Shown: positions 6,735-7,290 of the stretch, piece by piece
How the letters are laid out: every line of letters begins with the position of its first letter
Position numbering within the stretch: the first letter of the stretch is position 1
Assembly (NCBI GenBank): GCA_937927905.1
Contig: CALFWP010000182.1
Location: forward strand, 1-7,290
DNA: 7,290 nt
Direction: 5' to 3'
From: an uncultured Neomegalonema sp.
GTDB lineage: Bacteria; Pseudomonadota; Alphaproteobacteria; Rhodobacterales; Rhodobacteraceae
Program-made: the position numbers and the translations under genes
The notes under the pieces: model-generated
Database searches by the model: none
The model's input: only the letters and a program-made list of their open reading frames with translations
What the model was told of the DNA's origin: nothing

Positions 6735-7184
6735 ATGACTTTTGTTTTCGATATGCAAATCCACAAGGTGATGATCCTCGGGGAAATGCATGAGTGGAGA
6801 GAACGCTTTCCCCTTGGCAGTAAAAATCGCAAAAACGCTATGGCGGAATTAAGCGCCTGGCGCTCGGGGGACCGCCCGAATAACGCGGAATACATGCCGA
6901 AAATTATTGTCATGGACCGTCCCCGCAAATCCTGGCCGGATGTCTTCACAACTAACAACGGTTTGCATGTGATCAGTGATCGCGGTCGTGAGATGCTGGA
7001 AACACTCGATCCCGGTGTGCATCAGTTTTTCCCGCTGACATTGCAAACCAAACGCGGCCTGGAGATCGAGGGGCCGTGGTTTGCGATGACTGTCCATGTC
7101 AAGCAGGACTCAATCGTTATGGAAAAATCGCTATACTCAGAAAGCAAGAACTGGACCTGTCGCGGGATTGTACCGCTCCTTTGA
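6735..7184 (+). CDS. DUF1629/Imm11-like immunity protein, 3' end truncated by an insertion sequence
   Basis: The 149-residue frame resembles the DUF1629/Imm11 family, proteins proposed to neutralise partner toxins of polymorphic toxin systems. The recognisable part is the core at about residues 69-104: a DVFTTNNGLHVISDRGREML segment followed by DPGVHQFFPL, then a basic strand and a GPWFAMTVHV strand (113-122). There is no signal peptide or membrane segment. The ATG at 6735 has purine-rich upstream sequence (AAGG at 6721, AAGGG at 6728). The usual C-terminal third of the family is absent. The frame ends at 7184, just inside what looks like the left end of an IS3-type element, so the last five or so residues (IVPLL) are probably IS-encoded. 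No toxin gene is visible upstream. Composition is high in G+C (38 of 60 at 6841-6900), unlike the preceding gene. The family call rests on pattern recognition; 'hypothetical protein' is the fallback. Confidence 0.6.
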   Translation: MTFVFDMQIHKVMILGEMHEWRERFPLGSKNRKNAMAELSAWRSGDRPNNAEYMPKIIVMDRPRKSWPDVFTTNNGLHVISDRGREMLETLDPGVHQFFPLTLQTKRGLEIEGPWFAMTVHVKQDSIVMEKSLYSESKNWTCRGIVPLL

Positions 7185-7207
7185 TCACGTATCGTGTTGC
7201 AAAGGAG
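7176..7207 (+). promoter_or_regulatory. Hairpin sequestering the transposase ribosome-binding site
   Basis: CTCCTTTG (7176-7183) is perfectly complementary to CAAAGGAG (7200-7207). Inside this 8-bp stem, CACG (7186-7189) pairs with CGTG (7193-7196) around a TAT loop, separated from the outer stem by a small internal loop. The 3' arm is the strong Shine-Dalgarno AAAGGAG of orfA, 7 bases before its ATG. RNA reading in from outside the element would fold with the ribosome-binding site closed. RNA starting inside the left arm would leave it open. The pairing is seen in the sequence; the function is inferred from known IS behaviour. Confidence 0.5.
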
Positions 7208-7214
7208 ATGAAAG

Positions 7215-7290
7215 ATGGGTCCACGACCGACAGAGGAATTCCGAGCAGAGGTGGTGCGCGTAGCACTGACGAGTGGTCTGCCGCGTAAGC
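7215..7290 (+). CDS. IS3-family transposase OrfA, N-terminal part
   Basis: The first 25 codons of a transposase OrfA run to the right edge of the window. OrfA supplies the N-terminal helix-turn-helix of IS3-family transposases. The full transposase is normally made by -1 frameshifting into orfB, which would lie beyond the window. The translated start, MGPRPTEEFRAEVVRVALTS followed by GLPRK, matches the family's opening helix of the HTH domain (TEEFRAEVVRVAL, then GLPRK). The start ATG is preceded by AAAGGAG at 7 bases, an excellent ribosome-binding site, which is buried in the hairpin at 7176-7207. It runs in the same direction as the Imm11-like gene it appears to interrupt. Confidence 0.75.
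   Translation, partial: MGPRPTEEFRAEVVRVALTSGLPRK

Larger units (their letters stand above)
7169..7290 (+). mobile_element. Left end of an IS3-family insertion sequence (partial)
   Basis: The element is inferred from the IS3-type orfA that starts at 7215 and from the abrupt end of the preceding Imm11-like gene. The left terminus is placed at about 7169, where the sequence TGTACCGCTCC begins with the TG typical of IS3-family ends. The boundary is approximate, because the right end, the matching terminal repeat and any target-site duplication lie outside the window. Confidence 0.55.

Noticed and set aside
7076..7288. A 70-codon plus-strand frame through the end of the Imm11-like gene
   Set aside because: It is in a different frame from both the Imm11-like gene and the IS3 OrfA start, and encodes nothing recognisable; the OrfA frame from 7215 fits the family and has the ribosome-binding site.
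1..7290. CRISPR arrays, tRNA or rRNA genes
   Set aside because: No regularly spaced repeats and no tRNA- or rRNA-like segments were seen on either strand.

Overview
The window looks like an alphaproteobacterial chromosome segment. The evidence is an NADH:quinone oxidoreductase (complex I) operon in the order nuoA-B-C-D-E with typically alphaproteobacterial protein sequences, and a response regulator of the ActR/PrrA/RegA redox family, which is characteristic of that class. The genus cannot be fixed from the sequence alone.

Layout. Positions 1-3007 (minus strand) hold the first five genes of the nuo operon. nuoE runs off the left edge. The genes are tightly packed: nuoB/nuoC and nuoC/nuoD overlap by ATGA, and nuoA/nuoB are one base apart. 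A good sigma70-type promoter and an adjacent inverted repeat lie just upstream of nuoA (3040-3089). Next come a DMT/EamA-type membrane transporter (3126-4028, minus) and, divergently and only 34 bases away, a complete ActR/PrrA/RegA-type response regulator (4063-4620, plus). Its sensor kinase is not in the window.

From about 4720 the composition changes. A 278-base gene-free stretch with short repeats leads into an AT-rich gene (4899-6593) for a single-chain DUF262-DUF1524 protein. This is the GmrSD-like architecture of modification-dependent or phage-defence nucleases. After it comes a GC-richer gene resembling the DUF1629/Imm11 immunity family (6735-7184). Its 3' end appears to have been replaced by the left end of an IS3-family insertion sequence, whose orfA starts at 7215 and leaves the window at the right edge.

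How it fits together. The left 4.6 kb is respiratory core plus a global redox regulator. The right 2.6 kb is accessory DNA: a candidate defence nuclease, an orphan and probably broken immunity gene, and a transposable element. The most interesting small-scale structure is a hairpin at the IS left end whose 3' arm contains the transposase ribosome-binding site. It would silence translation on read-through transcripts.
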